Below are positions 1 through 6,384 of a stretch of DNA of 49,574 nt, piece by piece; the stretch's first letter is position 1, and each line of letters starts with the position of its first letter. The position numbers and the translations under genes were made by a program. The notes below the pieces were generated by a model, which saw nothing but the letters and a program-made list of their open reading frames with translations, searched no databases and was not told the DNA's origin. This stretch comes from a virus, in IMG/VR virus record IMGVR_UViG_3300006990_000045, positions 1-49,574 of that record; one strand, 5' to 3'.

Positions 1-48
1 AAGTCGTATGTGGTGGTGTAGCTATACATTAGTTCCAATTTCCTAGGT

Positions 49-180
49 CTAAGAACCGCACGAATCACAAGTATGGTCATCAATATTACAAGACTTACCA
101 GTTTCCTTAGCTTTGTCTTCCATTTTTTTAACAGTATCATTAGTAGCCAAGAACGCTACGTCGTCAAAATCGTTGTCCAT
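49..180 (-). CDS. small acidic protein, unknown
   Basis: An open reading frame of 43 codons starts with ATG at 180 and stops with TAG at 49-51. The product begins MDNDFDDVAFLATN and ends in a Cys-rich tail (C-x6-C-x2-C, near DHTCDSCGS) that could bind a metal. It is acidic and has no membrane segment. It lies in line with the minus-strand genes to its right, separated from the next one by 7 bases, as expected for the end of an early operon. I do not recognise the family. The regular spacing and the sensible amino-acid composition support it as real, but 43 codons is short enough for chance. Confidence 0.45.
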   Translation of the reverse strand: MDNDFDDVAFLATNDTVKKMEDKAKETGKSCNIDDHTCDSCGS

Positions 181-187
181 CTTAATG

Positions 188-337
188 TCAGTTTAGTGTT
201 GTAAATTTAGTAACCTTTTCATCTGCGAGAGATTCTTCGAGAACTAGAACAGATTGTTCAAGGAACTCTATGTAGGTAAGTACTTCTTCTGGCAGTAAAA
301 CCGTTACCATTTCGCCTAGATTATTATCGAAGAACAT
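188..337 (-). CDS. small acidic protein, unknown
   Basis: Reads ATG at 337 to TGA at 188-190, 49 residues. It is rich in Glu, Leu and Val (MVTVLLPEEVLTYIEFLEQS) and is predicted to be mostly helical. No Cys pattern or membrane segment is seen. It is co-directional with its neighbours, 7 bases from the 43-codon gene downstream and 54 bases from the next gene upstream. The family is not recognised. A role in the early takeover of the host would be a guess from position only. Confidence 0.45.
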   Translation of the reverse strand: MFFDNNLGEMVTVLLPEEVLTYIEFLEQSVLVLEESLADEKVTKFTTLN

Positions 338-391
338 AAACTCTTTCACCCCACAAAAGTACGGATAATAAAGGGGAGGTGGTGTAATGTT

Positions 392-622
392 TTAATCAAG
401 TACAGGGTTGTTTTCCATGCCTAGTTCACCGAGTATTTCTATCTCTGTGATTCTTAGTTCTTTGTCTCCGAAGATTCGTTTGTGCTTTCTTGATTGTAGC
501 CAATCGTTTAGTATACCTTTTTCTGTTGGTATGGTGGTGGTAGTATCTATTTTCTTGGTATAAATTCCTCGTTTATTCCCGCGATTTACTACACTCACCC
601 TATATTTAACGTGATATATCAT
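392..622 (-). CDS. hypothetical early protein
   Basis: 76 residues, basic N-terminal half (MIYHVKYRVSVVNRGNKRG) followed by an acidic C-terminal end. The start ATG at 622 overlaps the stop of the upstream nuclease gene by four bases (ATGA), so the two are translationally coupled. The N-terminal part, with alternating hydrophobic residues, looks like a small beta-sheet domain. No known motif is seen. The coupling to the Fe-S nuclease makes a shared role in recombination or DNA processing possible, but this is inference from position. Confidence 0.65.
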   Translation of the reverse strand: MIYHVKYRVSVVNRGNKRGIYTKKIDTTTTIPTEKGILNDWLQSRKHKRIFGDKELRITEIEILGELGMENNPVLD

Positions 623-1335
623 CCCTTTTGATTACAAATGTTTCTGAAATTACAGATATTATCACAAAAAAAGTAATTCGGGTTCGCAGGGAACTCCTCA
701 GCTTCAAGTATCTCATCTACCTTTCTCTTAGCCCAATCAACAGCAGCGTTATACTCCTTTAAGCTAAAGTCTATTACTGTCTTTTTATTCTGTCGGAAGT
801 GTAGGAACTCTAGTTGCTTTGGGTATTTTCCTAACATCTCTTTTACCCCGCGAGAATACAGATACATCTGCCTTCCCTTTTGCTCGATGTCCTTCTTGAT
901 AAAAGGCTTAGAGCTTTTAAAGTCTATCATCACTAGGTCTTTTCCACGGGACTCCAAACGGTCTACAAAACCTTGAAACTTAAACATTTCAAAACCTAAC
1001 AGAATATGTTGCTCCGTCCAAACAGTTTCCCCTTCAAAACCTTTAAACTCATCAAAGAACCAACTTCCCTCTGCTTTCCACTTCTTTTCCCAAGGTGGTA
1101 TCTCGTGAGGGTTGGTTCGGTCTAAAACTCGTTTTTGGTAGTGGTTTATCCAAACATCAAAAGGGTTGTCGATTTTCCCGAGGGCAAACAATTCAAAGAT
1201 AAGGTGGGCAAACGTACCGTAGTGAGCGTAGAAGTTACTCTCCCCTGATATGTTTTCAATGTAGTTGTACGACCACATAAGAGGGCAGGTGTCGTGTGCT
1301 GTAAGTCTTGAGTTAGAAAATAATGGCTTAGTCAT
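619..1335 (-). CDS. Cas4/RecB-like PD-(D/E)XK exonuclease with Fe-S cluster
   Basis: 238 residues with the order of motifs expected for the Cas4/AddB-type nucleases. Cys17 (TCPLMW) precedes His44, followed by GFVDR at 122-126 (Asp125), IDFKSSK around 137-143 (Asp138, Lys140) and QMYLY at 156-160. Three cysteines close the protein (C224, C228, C234). Cys17 plus the three C-terminal cysteines match the 4Fe-4S ligands known from this family, whose members resect DNA ends with 5'-3' or 3'-5' exonuclease activity. Together with phage RecA, SSB and a Holliday-junction resolvase in this window it would provide a recombination set. The start ATG at 1335 follows an intergenic gap of about 100 bases with no gene. 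Confidence 0.85.
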   Translation of the reverse strand: MTKPLFSNSRLTAHDTCPLMWSYNYIENISGESNFYAHYGTFAHLIFELFALGKIDNPFDVWINHYQKRVLDRTNPHEIPPWEKKWKAEGSWFFDEFKGFEGETVWTEQHILLGFEMFKFQGFVDRLESRGKDLVMIDFKSSKPFIKKDIEQKGRQMYLYSRGVKEMLGKYPKQLEFLHFRQNKKTVIDFSLKEYNAAVDWAKRKVDEILEAEEFPANPNYFFCDNICNFRNICNQKG

Positions 1336-1438
1336 GGTGTTTGTTATCTTATTCTGCGATTAGCTATGTTATTCGATGAAATCTATTTCCTAATAAGTAG
1401 TTAGTTGCAATTATTTTTGCTACGCACCATACATAATG

Positions 1439-1591
1439 TTAGCAATCCTTTAAATATTCATCACACCCCTTTTTATCTCCTTCAAAGACTACTTGGTAGT
1501 ATCCTTGGTTGTCTTTATACCAAATTCGGGACTGACCAGACCAAAGAGGTACTATACGATACCGCCCTTTTGTTATCATTCCTTTTATCAT
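1439..1591 (-). CDS. small protein, unknown
   Basis: Start ATG at 1591 overlaps by one base the TGA stop of the upstream DnaA-like gene (TGATG), a typical coupled arrangement. It runs 50 residues to TAA at 1439-1441. After MIKGMITKGRYR come IVPLWSGQSRIWYKDNQGYY and VVFEGDKKGCDEYLKDC, a clean aromatic-rich sequence that looks like a small beta domain (resembling small SH3-like or WW-like folds by eye only). An internal ATG at 1579 is an alternative start. The minus strand is open here, whereas the longer plus-strand reading frame over this region crosses two minus-strand genes and is judged spurious. Confidence 0.6.
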   Translation of the reverse strand: MIKGMITKGRYRIVPLWSGQSRIWYKDNQGYYQVVFEGDKKGCDEYLKDC

Positions 1592-2121
1592 CAGTGTTGG
1601 TACATTTTGTTTTTAAGGTCGAGAAGATACTCTTTTCTTTTTTGCCAGAACTCTATTCTTTTATCTGTGTAAGAAATTTGCTCAAAAACCTTATCCATTT
1701 CTGTCTTGAAGGTGCCTTGTGGTTCTCCCGATATTTCCTCCATGTCAAGGTACGGATTTTCTTTGTTAGCAGCTCTAAGAGCCTCTACAACAGCATCAAT
1801 GACTCTAACCACCTCTTCCGTAACCCCCATAGTCACATACCCGTTTACCTTTTTCTTTGCGTGAAGTACAGTAGCGTGGTCTTTGTTTATGAACTTTCCA
1901 ACGGTGGAGCAATTAATCCCTAGATGCACATGGCAAACGTACATGAAGGCGTGTCTTGCGGCAATAACAGCAGAGTACCTTGTCTTAGCTTTTATCTCAT
2001 CCTCTTCTATCTCTGATATAAAGGAAACAGTTTTAAGCACTGTAGCCATCTTTGTTTTCATAAGACCTAATTTCATTGCTCTTAAGTCTTCTGTCTGTTC
2101 GTTTAAGTTAGTTAGATTCAT
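1591..2121 (-). CDS. DnaA domain IV-like DNA-binding protein
   Basis: 176 residues. Positions 49-92 carry the helix-turn-helix signature of DnaA domain IV: YSAVIAARHAFMYVCHVHLG, then GKFINKDHATVLHAKKKV at 75-92, matching the DnaA pattern G-x-x-F-x-x-(R/K)-D-H-(T/A)-T-V-L-H-A. The AAA+ domain of DnaA is absent, since only about 48 residues precede this region. The C-terminal 80 residues are helical and charged (KRIEFWQKRKEYLLDLKNKM). DnaA domain IV recognises DnaA boxes, so a likely role is origin binding or interference with host DnaA. It sits in the early minus-strand operon, overlapping the upstream gene by 14 bases. Confidence 0.75.
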   Translation of the reverse strand: MNLTNLNEQTEDLRAMKLGLMKTKMATVLKTVSFISEIEEDEIKAKTRYSAVIAARHAFMYVCHVHLGINCSTVGKFINKDHATVLHAKKKVNGYVTMGVTEEVVRVIDAVVEALRAANKENPYLDMEEISGEPQGTFKTEMDKVFEQISYTDKRIEFWQKRKEYLLDLKNKMYQH

Positions 2122-2557
2122 AACGTTCTTTTTCTCCTTTTAATTTTGAAACAGCGCTCCTCATAGACTCATAGAGCTTCTCTGTGGTGTTGTAAAGCTT
2201 TGTGTAGGCTCTGTATGCAGCTTGAGCGGTATCTCGTCTTTTGGCAATTCCTGAGCCCGATAATTTACACACTTGCTTTGTCAATTCATCTGACATCTTC
2301 TTTTCGTGGTCGTTCTTTATTTTCGTGAAGTTCTCCGCAAATTGTTCGTCGTAATCATTTTCCGCAGCAGACCTTAGAACATCCCAGTGACCAATACGGG
2401 CTCCTATGAAGTCTAGCATTCCAACAGCCTTTGCTTGGTTCTCAAGAAGGTGGTCTATACTTCCTGATGGAAGACCTTCGTTTATGTACCAATTACAAAT
2501 TTCTGTTACTCTTTCCCGAGTTTGTTGAAACTCACTCTTTTTCTTTTGTTCACTCAT
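2108..2557 (-). CDS. hypothetical helical protein
   Basis: 149 residues, strongly charged and mostly helical (MSEQKKKSEFQQTRERVTEI to KLKGEKERYESN). It has no cysteine-rich motif, no membrane segment and no recognised domain. The 3' end overlaps the start of the DnaA-like gene by 14 bases, and 4 bases separate its ATG from the stop of the upstream gene, so it is part of one operon. A role in replication or early takeover is suggested only by context. Confidence 0.7.
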   Translation of the reverse strand: MSEQKKKSEFQQTRERVTEICNWYINEGLPSGSIDHLLENQAKAVGMLDFIGARIGHWDVLRSAAENDYDEQFAENFTKIKNDHEKKMSDELTKQVCKLSGSGIAKRRDTAQAAYRAYTKLYNTTEKLYESMRSAVSKLKGEKERYESN

Positions 2558-2561
2558 ATCC

Positions 2562-2936
2562 CTATTCTTTTATAAAGTATTCGGTGTAAATATTCTCTTT
2601 CCAATGAAGAGGTATTTCAAACCTTACGCAGTCGTCGACAAAGCCTCCTACATCTTTAGGGGTGGGTATGAACACGTTAGGCTTTATCATGTAATGTTCT
2701 TCTTCGAGGTCGTGAAAATTACCTCGAATATCCTCAGAGAACAGAAGAAATAAAAGGTCAAGACTACAATGCCTACGATAAAGAGCGTGAAGGTCAAAAT
2801 AAAAGTCTGCATCATTCAACCTACCGAACTCAAAAAAAGCGTCAGCAAATCTTTTCACCCTACGAGGATTATCCTCTCCGTAAACATCATCAAGATATTT
2901 ACCGTAATCGTTTAATTCATCCTTAGTTGCTTTCAT
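2562..2936 (-). CDS. hypothetical protein
   Basis: 124 residues, rich in Asp, Phe and Tyr (DAFFEFGRLNDADFYFDLHA). The family is not recognised. Its first codons overlap the end of the upstream DUF3310 gene by 14 bases. The high content of aromatic and acidic residues is typical of small phage proteins that bind host targets, but nothing in the sequence shows a partner. Confidence 0.7.
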   Translation of the reverse strand: MKATKDELNDYGKYLDDVYGEDNPRRVKRFADAFFEFGRLNDADFYFDLHALYRRHCSLDLLFLLFSEDIRGNFHDLEEEHYMIKPNVFIPTPKDVGGFVDDCVRFEIPLHWKENIYTEYFIKE

Positions 2937-3147
2937 TTTTGTAATGCTTAATTAATCGTTTTAATGTTTCTTGCGCCTTTAGTAAGTCCTCTAATCCATT
3001 CTTGTCTTTATATCTGGTGATGTACTTTATACAATTTCCTTCAAGTAATCCAAGGTCGTTAGCTAAACAGAAGTCGTAGACATCTATCTTGCTTTTGTAG
3101 TGCTTAGGCTTTATTGGGTTCGTTTCTTTTTCCCGTAAATCTTTCAT
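2923..3147 (-). CDS. DUF3310 family protein (SaV-like)
   Basis: 74 residues with the compact DUF3310 pattern: PKHYK near residue 14, a DVYDFCLAND stretch, then EGNCIKYITRYKDKNGLEDL and KAQETLKRLI. The family is common near replication genes of many phages and has been described as nucleotide-kinase-like, but its function is not settled. This is the first gene of the leftward early operon. Its ATG at 3147 lies only four bases after the -7 box of the predicted promoter, so the mRNA may be leaderless. Confidence 0.8.
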   Translation of the reverse strand: MKDLREKETNPIKPKHYKSKIDVYDFCLANDLGLLEGNCIKYITRYKDKNGLEDLLKAQETLKRLIKHYKNESN

Positions 3148-3151
3148 TCAG

Positions 3152-3181
3152 CAAACATAAACATCTTTTCAACATAACAAA
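3152..3181 (-). promoter_or_regulatory. host-like leftward early promoter
   Basis: On the minus strand the sequence reads TTTG (3181-3178), 18 bases, then TATGTTTG (3159-3152). This matches the Bacteroidetes vegetative consensus TTTG-N17-19-TAnnTTTG. The -7 box ends four bases before the ATG of the first leftward gene, so transcription would start at or very near the start codon. It is back to back with the rightward promoter at 3204-3238. Confidence 0.65.
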
Positions 3182-3203
3182 AAGAAAAGTTGGGAAATAA
3201 ACC

Positions 3204-3238
3204 TTACACGCCCAATTAAAAAATATTTTGTACTTTTG
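3204..3238 (+). promoter_or_regulatory. TTACA-type phage promoter (ncRNA/leader)
   Basis: TTACA at 3204-3208, 22 bases, then TACTTTTG at 3231-3238. This is one of seven such sites in the window; the other six have exactly 21 bases between the boxes. It faces a region without genes and a terminator about 115 bases downstream. Confidence 0.6.
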
Positions 3239-3242
3239 TATC

Positions 3243-3361
3243 TTCTTGGCGGGGGGCAACGAAAAAAAAGGATATATTTGGAGAACCATCTAGGTTACCA
3301 TCTAAGCCCTCGCAGTTCGTTGTCTTCGCCGAGAACGTATGGAAAGCGGGGGCTTTTTTTT
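3243..3361 (+). ncRNA. predicted short terminated RNA / attenuator leader
   Basis: Bounded by the promoter ending at 3238 and the hairpin-plus-T-run ending at 3361, giving a transcript of about 115-120 nt with no convincing reading frame. Two alternative pairings of its 5' end are visible. TTCTTGGCG at 3243-3251 can pair with CGCCGAGAA at 3327-3335, inside the terminator loop (a pseudoknot). GCGGGGG at 3249-3255 duplicates the right arm of the terminator and can pair with CCCTCGC at 3307-3313, its left arm. The second pairing would act as an antiterminator. It may be a free regulatory RNA or an attenuated leader for recA, 385 bases further on. Structures were judged by eye. Confidence 0.5.
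3304..3361 (+). terminator. rho-independent terminator
   Basis: AAGCCCTCGC (3304-3313) pairs with GCGGGGGCTT (3346-3355), ten pairs including one G-U, around a 32-base loop. It is followed by an unbroken run of T to 3361. No gene ends just upstream, so it terminates the short RNA read from the promoter at 3204-3238. Confidence 0.75.
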
Positions 3362-3689
3362 GCACCCCAAAGGTGTCAGGGCAATCGGTTAATTCCTCCC
3401 TGTTCTCCACTTATAGGTGGATTGATTTAAAGGTGAAATTTCAAACACCGAGCAACGGAGTTTTATTGTGTCTCCGTTTATGTCATTAAAATCAAAAACT
3501 ACTTATCGAAAGGTTGGCAACACTTTCCTGCGATAGGGGCGTCCGAATCGTACCGAAATAAACTCATCGGGAAGAGACTCGTCTGTTGAGCTGTTTTGCT
3601 TCTTTTTCCTTTGGGGGCGGGGGCAACACTTTTCTTCAGGCAACCTCTCCAAAACCTCTAAAATCTATCAGAAAGAGTTTGAATATTCC
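3362..3689. other. non-coding divergent region with hairpins
   Basis: No gene is seen. It holds AACGGAG/CTCCGTT (3454-3478, 11-base loop) and a longer hairpin with CTTATCGAAAG (3502-3512) against CTTTC and GATAGG (3523-3537, small bulge). There is also a G-rich tract around 3611-3626 (GGGGGCGGGGGCAAC). The string GGCAACACTTT occurs twice (about 3516 and 3624). A structured recA leader or a replication origin are both possible. No recognisable DnaA-box cluster was found. Confidence 0.5.
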
Positions 3690-3720
3690 TTGATAATCTG
3701 CCGTAAAGTTAGTATATTCG
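3690..3720 (+). promoter_or_regulatory. candidate recA promoter (TTG type)
   Basis: TTG at 3690-3692, 20 bases, then TATATTCG at 3713-3720, one base off the TAnnTTTG box. It lies 25 bases upstream of the recA ATG and resembles the host-type promoters of the leftward genes more than the TTACA type. Confidence 0.4.
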
Positions 3721-3745
3721 TAGCTTACGACTCACAACAAAACTT

Positions 3746-4672
3746 ATGGCTAAAGAACAGAAAAAGAGTATCTTAGATAAATACCCTAGTGTTAAGAACA
3801 GAGAGGTAGAAAACGTTAAACGTTTTAGTTCCCAAAGTATTTCTATTGATAAAGCACTCGGTGGGGGATACCCTAGAGGTAGGGTTATAGAAGTTTACGG
3901 ACCTGAAAGTTCAGGTAAGACAACTATCTGTTTACATGCCATTGCAGAACTTAACAGAAAAAAAGAACGGGTTGCTTATGTGGATACTGAACACTCGTAT
4001 GAGCCAATCTATGCTGAGAGCATAGGGGTGGTTCCTGAGCTATTCCACCTTGTACAGCCAGACTCTGCTGAAGAGGCACTACAGACTATGGTTGCTATGG
4101 CAGAAAGTGGGGAGTTTAGTGCTATTGTTTTGGACTCTGTTGCTGCTCTTGTCCCCTCCGCAGAATTAAATGGGGAGGTTGGAGACTCCACTATTGGACT
4201 TGTTGCTAGACTTATGAACCAAACCCTTCGGAAGATTACAGGACCAGCATCTAAGACAGGGACTACTCTCTTTTTTATCAATCAGTTACGAGACAGGGTT
4301 GGTGTTATGTACGGAAGTCCTGAGACTACTACGGGAGGAAAGGGGTTGAAATTTTATGCTTCTATTCGTCTTGATGTTCGTAGGCAAATAGACAAAGACA
4401 AACCAACAGACAACGTAAGGGTAAAGGTAGTAAAGAACAAGGTTGCTCCTCCTTTTGAGTTGGCAGAGTTTAAGGTTCGTTATGGCGTTGGCATTGATAG
4501 GGTTAACGAAATACTTAACGAGTGTGTACTTTCTGGGGTAATTCAAAAAAATGGAAGTTGGTTTTCTTATGGGGAGACTAAGTTAGGTCAGGGAGAAGAA
4601 TCTGTTTCAGAGTTACTTCGAGATAACCATGAGTTATTTGAGGAACTGAAAGCTAACCTTACATCAGATTAG
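3746..4672 (+). CDS. recA: RecA recombinase
   Basis: 308 residues, shorter than cellular RecA (about 350) at both ends. Walker A is GPESSGKTT (52-60). The catalytic glutamate lies in VDTEH (Glu82), and Walker B is AIVLD ending at Asp130. The L2 region NQLRDRVGVMYGSPETTTGG, starting at 179, is nearly the cellular sequence. RecA forms ATP-dependent filaments on single-stranded DNA and drives strand exchange, which in a phage supports recombination-dependent replication and repair. The acidic C-terminal tail of bacterial RecA is reduced to a short charged end (LRDNHELFEELKANL). The gene follows the structured leader at 3.2-3.7 kb. Confidence 0.95.
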   Translation: MAKEQKKSILDKYPSVKNREVENVKRFSSQSISIDKALGGGYPRGRVIEVYGPESSGKTTICLHAIAELNRKKERVAYVDTEHSYEPIYAESIGVVPELFHLVQPDSAEEALQTMVAMAESGEFSAIVLDSVAALVPSAELNGEVGDSTIGLVARLMNQTLRKITGPASKTGTTLFFINQLRDRVGVMYGSPETTTGGKGLKFYASIRLDVRRQIDKDKPTDNVRVKVVKNKVAPPFELAEFKVRYGVGIDRVNEILNECVLSGVIQKNGSWFSYGETKLGQGEESVSELLRDNHELFEELKANLTSD

Positions 4673-4692
4673 GTATCAGTACCTTATCTTTG
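4659..4692 (+). promoter_or_regulatory. TTACA-type phage promoter
   Basis: TTACA (4659-4663), 21 bases, TATCTTTG (4685-4692). The TTACA box lies inside the last codons of recA, and the -7 box ends 25 bases before the next gene. It probably drives the long operon that includes the putative cochaperonin, terminase and GroEL. Confidence 0.7.
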
Positions 4693-4717
4693 TGGGTAAG
4701 TTTAAGTTTCAATTACT

Positions 4718-4969
4718 ATGAATATTCCAAGGGATTCTTACATCCAAAGTGTAATTTACACAACCCACGACAACGACTTCAAGTGGAGGCTCGGGCAAGA
4801 GGTCGGTAAACTCATCATAACAGAGATTAAGATTGACGAAGCAAGGGCATACCACGATGGTATCTACCGAGTTATTGTTATGGCTAGTTTTGATGGCGGG
4901 GCTGAGTATCAATGGAAAGATTACCCTTATGGACAAAATACAGCACTAGAATGGGCAGTTGGAGAATAA
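4718..4969 (+). CDS. hypothetical protein
   Basis: 83 residues beginning MNIPRDSYIQSVIYTTHDND. Alternating hydrophobic residues suggest a small beta domain; no motif is recognised. It is the first gene after a TTACA-type promoter, and its end overlaps the next gene by 19 bases. Confidence 0.7.
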   Translation: MNIPRDSYIQSVIYTTHDNDFKWRLGQEVGKLIITEIKIDEARAYHDGIYRVIVMASFDGGAEYQWKDYPYGQNTALEWAVGE

Positions 4970-5205
4970 GGTTAGCCGATTGGCTTCTTAAAGGGATGTA
5001 CACAGAGGTTAAAGATAATGCCGTTAATCTTTGGGTAGAGAACGCTGAGTTGAAGTACAACCTTTCCAAAGAAAAAGACAAGACCAAAGACCTAAAAAGA
5101 AAAAACAAAAAGCTCGCCGAAAAGGGTTACGGACCAAATGGCGGAAAGAAAAAGAAAACCCTAGAGTCTTCGCACAAAGAAGCAAGGAAAAGAAGAGGAA
5201 AGTAA
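4951..5205 (+). CDS. small basic coiled-coil protein
   Basis: 84 residues from the ATG at 4951 (MGSWRIRLADWLLKGMYTEV). A longer frame from 4912 is possible but would overlap the upstream gene much more. Residues 1-16 form an amphipathic helix. Residues 18-57 form a coiled coil (NAELKYNLSKEKDKTKDLKR), and the end is very rich in Lys and Arg. It could bind nucleic acid or a membrane surface. The family is not recognised. Confidence 0.65.
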   Translation: MGSWRIRLADWLLKGMYTEVKDNAVNLWVENAELKYNLSKEKDKTKDLKRKNKKLAEKGYGPNGGKKKKTLESSHKEARKRRGK

Positions 5206-5207
5206 TT

Positions 5208-6047
5208 ATGAAAGGAATCGGAAGATATGTAATAAAATTACCTCAAGACTTTGACCTTAAGAACTACGAGGATAAGGTGGGTGAGAACACCATCTATAAA
5301 GCCGCTCAGTTCGGGGCGGATACAGAACATCTTATTCAGCACACAGAGCTTGCTGCCGTTCCAGACTCAGAGAAGTTTCTTAAACCAAGTGATGTAGTGT
5401 ATATGACTCACGGGTTCTTTGATAGGTTGTATCAGTTTAAGACAAAAGAAAACTTTTTTGCTTCTATTGTAGAGGATGAATGGAACGGGGATAATCGTAA
5501 AGATATAGATAGTAGAGTTATGTTTCCGTTGGCTCTTTTCGTTCTTCGCGGAAAAAAAACAAAGGCACTTTACGAAAACAACATTTGTGATATAGTGTAC
5601 AGGGACGGAGACCCTCTTTCTCCTAACAGAAAACCTTTTGCACAAAGGGCAAAGGTGACAGACTCCCGCACACACAAAAAGAAAACGACTATTCTGTTTC
5701 TTAAAGACTCAGACTATCACATCAATCTTGGGGTGGTTGAACTTCTTTGTATTCCTGAGCGATGGGTATTTGGAACCTTTGAAGATGGTAAGGTAAATCT
5801 AAAGGAAGGATGGAACTCTGTCCGCGCTATCGACGGAGAGGAATGGAAAAAACACAGGTCTGGATACTTCGTTCAAGCTAAAGACTTGCAAGATAAGGGT
5901 ATCGGGGAGGTTGTGGATGGAGAGTTTGCAGGAAAAACAGTGCTATTCAAAAAGAAGTACAAGCTAGAAGAAACAGACAACGAAGAATTATTCGTTTGTA
6001 AGGACACTCAAATTTATTGCACATTAGATAAGTATGAAGGAGTATGA
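5208..6047 (+). CDS. putative tandem GroES-like cochaperonin
   Basis: 279 residues, ATG 2 bases after the previous stop. The N-terminus reads GIGRYVIKLP, like the first strand of GroES or T4 gp31. A polar segment follows (GENTIYKAAQFG, possible mobile loop), then HTELAAVPDSEKFLKPSDVV, which resembles the GroES core ending in the GD-x-V strand. The last 60 residues look GroES-like again: SGYFVQ as the GGI-x-L position, then GIGEVVDGEFAGKTVLF and DNEELFVCKDTQIYCTL, close to the GroES ending (D-N/G-E-E-x-L-I-x-x-x-x-D-I-L-A-I). Two GroES folds in one chain would recall chloroplast Cpn20. The partner would be the GroEL at 11,270. This is pattern matching by eye; the middle region (about 75-215) is not explained, so an unrelated beta protein remains possible. 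Confidence 0.45.
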   Translation: MKGIGRYVIKLPQDFDLKNYEDKVGENTIYKAAQFGADTEHLIQHTELAAVPDSEKFLKPSDVVYMTHGFFDRLYQFKTKENFFASIVEDEWNGDNRKDIDSRVMFPLALFVLRGKKTKALYENNICDIVYRDGDPLSPNRKPFAQRAKVTDSRTHKKKTTILFLKDSDYHINLGVVELLCIPERWVFGTFEDGKVNLKEGWNSVRAIDGEEWKKHRSGYFVQAKDLQDKGIGEVVDGEFAGKTVLFKKKYKLEETDNEELFVCKDTQIYCTLDKYEGV

Positions 6048-6375
6048 AAAAAAGTCCAAGGAAGAACTCCTTGAGATTCTGTACAAGCTAGGCGCATCTT
6101 CAACAAAGGTAAAGGCATTCGAGTCTTACAAAAGACAGATAGATAAAATGATTGACCTATTGGAAGACCTAGATATAGCAACGGCAGATAGTCTTTCGGA
6201 TAGTTCAGAGAAAACTTGGGACAGGGGAAGAGTCTTGTTTGAGAAACTACCATCTTACATCAAAGACCTAGACGAGATGGAGGCTTCTATAACAGAGGTA
6301 AGGTCTAAGTATTCCAAGCAAGCCGTAGAGGGAACAGCAGAATCCTTCTTTAAGAAGTACGGCGAAAAAAAGTAA
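6034..6375 (+). CDS. small helical protein; possible terminase small subunit
   Basis: 113 residues, almost entirely helical and charged (MKEYEKKSKEELLEILYKLG to SFFKKYGEKK). The ATG lies inside the end of the upstream gene (14-base overlap), and the large terminase gene starts 9 bases after its stop. Small terminase subunits are usually helical oligomers encoded just upstream of TerL, so that role is plausible. No helix-turn-helix is clear, so the assignment rests on position. Confidence 0.6.
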   Translation: MKEYEKKSKEELLEILYKLGASSTKVKAFESYKRQIDKMIDLLEDLDIATADSLSDSSEKTWDRGRVLFEKLPSYIKDLDEMEASITEVRSKYSKQAVEGTAESFFKKYGEKK

Positions 6376-6384
6376 CAACATTGA

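Noticed and set aside
1405-1923. 172-residue plus-strand reading frame
   Set aside because: It is rich in Leu, Phe and Ser without a domain, runs opposite to two minus-strand genes with better coding character, and has no promoter.
3216-3430. Open frames on both strands over the short RNA
   Set aside because: They span the terminator and have a non-coding composition; the plus-strand one would start inside the promoter.
3362-3745. tRNA or other structured RNA gene in the divergent region
   Set aside because: No GTTCRANYC-type T-loop or CCA end was found.
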